Shown: positions 5,137 through 5,233 of the stretch, piece by piece | How the letters are laid out: each line of letters begins with the position of its first letter | Position numbering within the stretch: the first letter of the stretch is position 1 | Assembly: GCA_031273735.1 (NCBI GenBank) | Contig: JAISRI010000042.1 | Coordinates: forward strand, 1 to 5,233 | Origin: Helicobacteraceae bacterium | GTDB taxonomy: Bacteria > Campylobacterota > Campylobacteria > Campylobacterales > SZUA-545 | DNA: 5,233 nucleotides | Reading direction: 5' to 3' | Translations under genes and position numbers: made by a program | Notes under the pieces: model-generated | The model's input: only the letters and a program-made list of their open reading frames with translations | Database searches by the model: none | Told to the model about the DNA's origin: nothing

Positions 5137-5233
5137 GTAAGCCGTTTTTCGCCTAAATTGACCCTCTAACCCCGCCTTCAAGCAGAACTTACCAACCACA
5201 AGCCTAAATACCAACGAAGCTAGAAACGATCGG
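5137..5233. other. Right end, no feature recognised
   Basis: All three plus frames contain early stops. The open minus-strand frame covering 5029-5214 begins at TTG without a ribosome site, and it would cover the promoter and small ORF. A CGATCG copy lies at 5227-5232. I see no tRNA, hairpin terminator or recognisable gene start. Confidence 0.5.

Noticed and set aside
5029..5214. Minus-strand 61-codon frame at the right end.
   Set aside because: TTG start, no ribosome site, no recognisable protein features, and it lies antisense to a better supported promoter and small ORF.

Overview
The window is a flagellar gene block from a bacterium that is most likely a member of the Campylobacterota (the former Epsilonproteobacteria). 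The gene order flgI-flgJ-flgM-flgN-flgK, the single-domain FlgJ without a peptidoglycan hydrolase half, and the pairing of a sigma-54-type promoter with a sigma-28-type promoter all match the arrangement known from Campylobacter jejuni (Cj1462 to Cj1466). G+C is in the mid 40s by eye, well above C. jejuni, so this is a relative rather than Campylobacter itself. The palindrome CGATCG is strikingly frequent (18 copies counted by hand), which may be a signature of the lineage.

Layout. Positions 1-70 are a G/C-only-looking low-complexity end with a C9/G11 junction, probably an assembly or sequencing artefact. A well-formed minus-strand start site (Shine-Dalgarno at 107-112, ATG at 99-97) with its own sigma-70-like promoter suggests a divergent gene that runs into this tract and off the window. 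Positions 100-298 are the divergent regulatory region, and a strong -24/-12 sigma-54 promoter sits at 249-264 just before flgI. Positions 299-4542 hold five plus-strand flagellar genes with overlaps or very short gaps. A second, sigma-28-type promoter lies across the flgJ stop at 1605-1630, immediately before flgM. Positions 4543-5233 hold no convincing large gene. They contain two adjacent hairpins, a third G/C hairpin, two perfect 36-bp direct repeats 30 bp apart, phased A-tracts, an extended -10 promoter and a possible 19-codon ORF with a (GA)8 run.

How the genes work together. FlgI builds the periplasmic P ring around the rod and FlgJ caps or scaffolds the growing rod. FlgM holds sigma-28 inactive until the hook-basal body is finished and FlgM is exported. 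FlgN is the export chaperone for the hook-filament junction proteins, including FlgK encoded right after it. The two promoters fit the known hierarchy: RpoN switches on the structural operon, and FliA then boosts flgM-flgN-flgK and sets up feedback by FlgM.

I did not find a clear new biological system. The items most worth checking are the internally duplicated, enlarged FlgK, the CGATCG excess, the homopolymer in the divergent gene start, and the promoter-driven small ORF or RNA near the right end.
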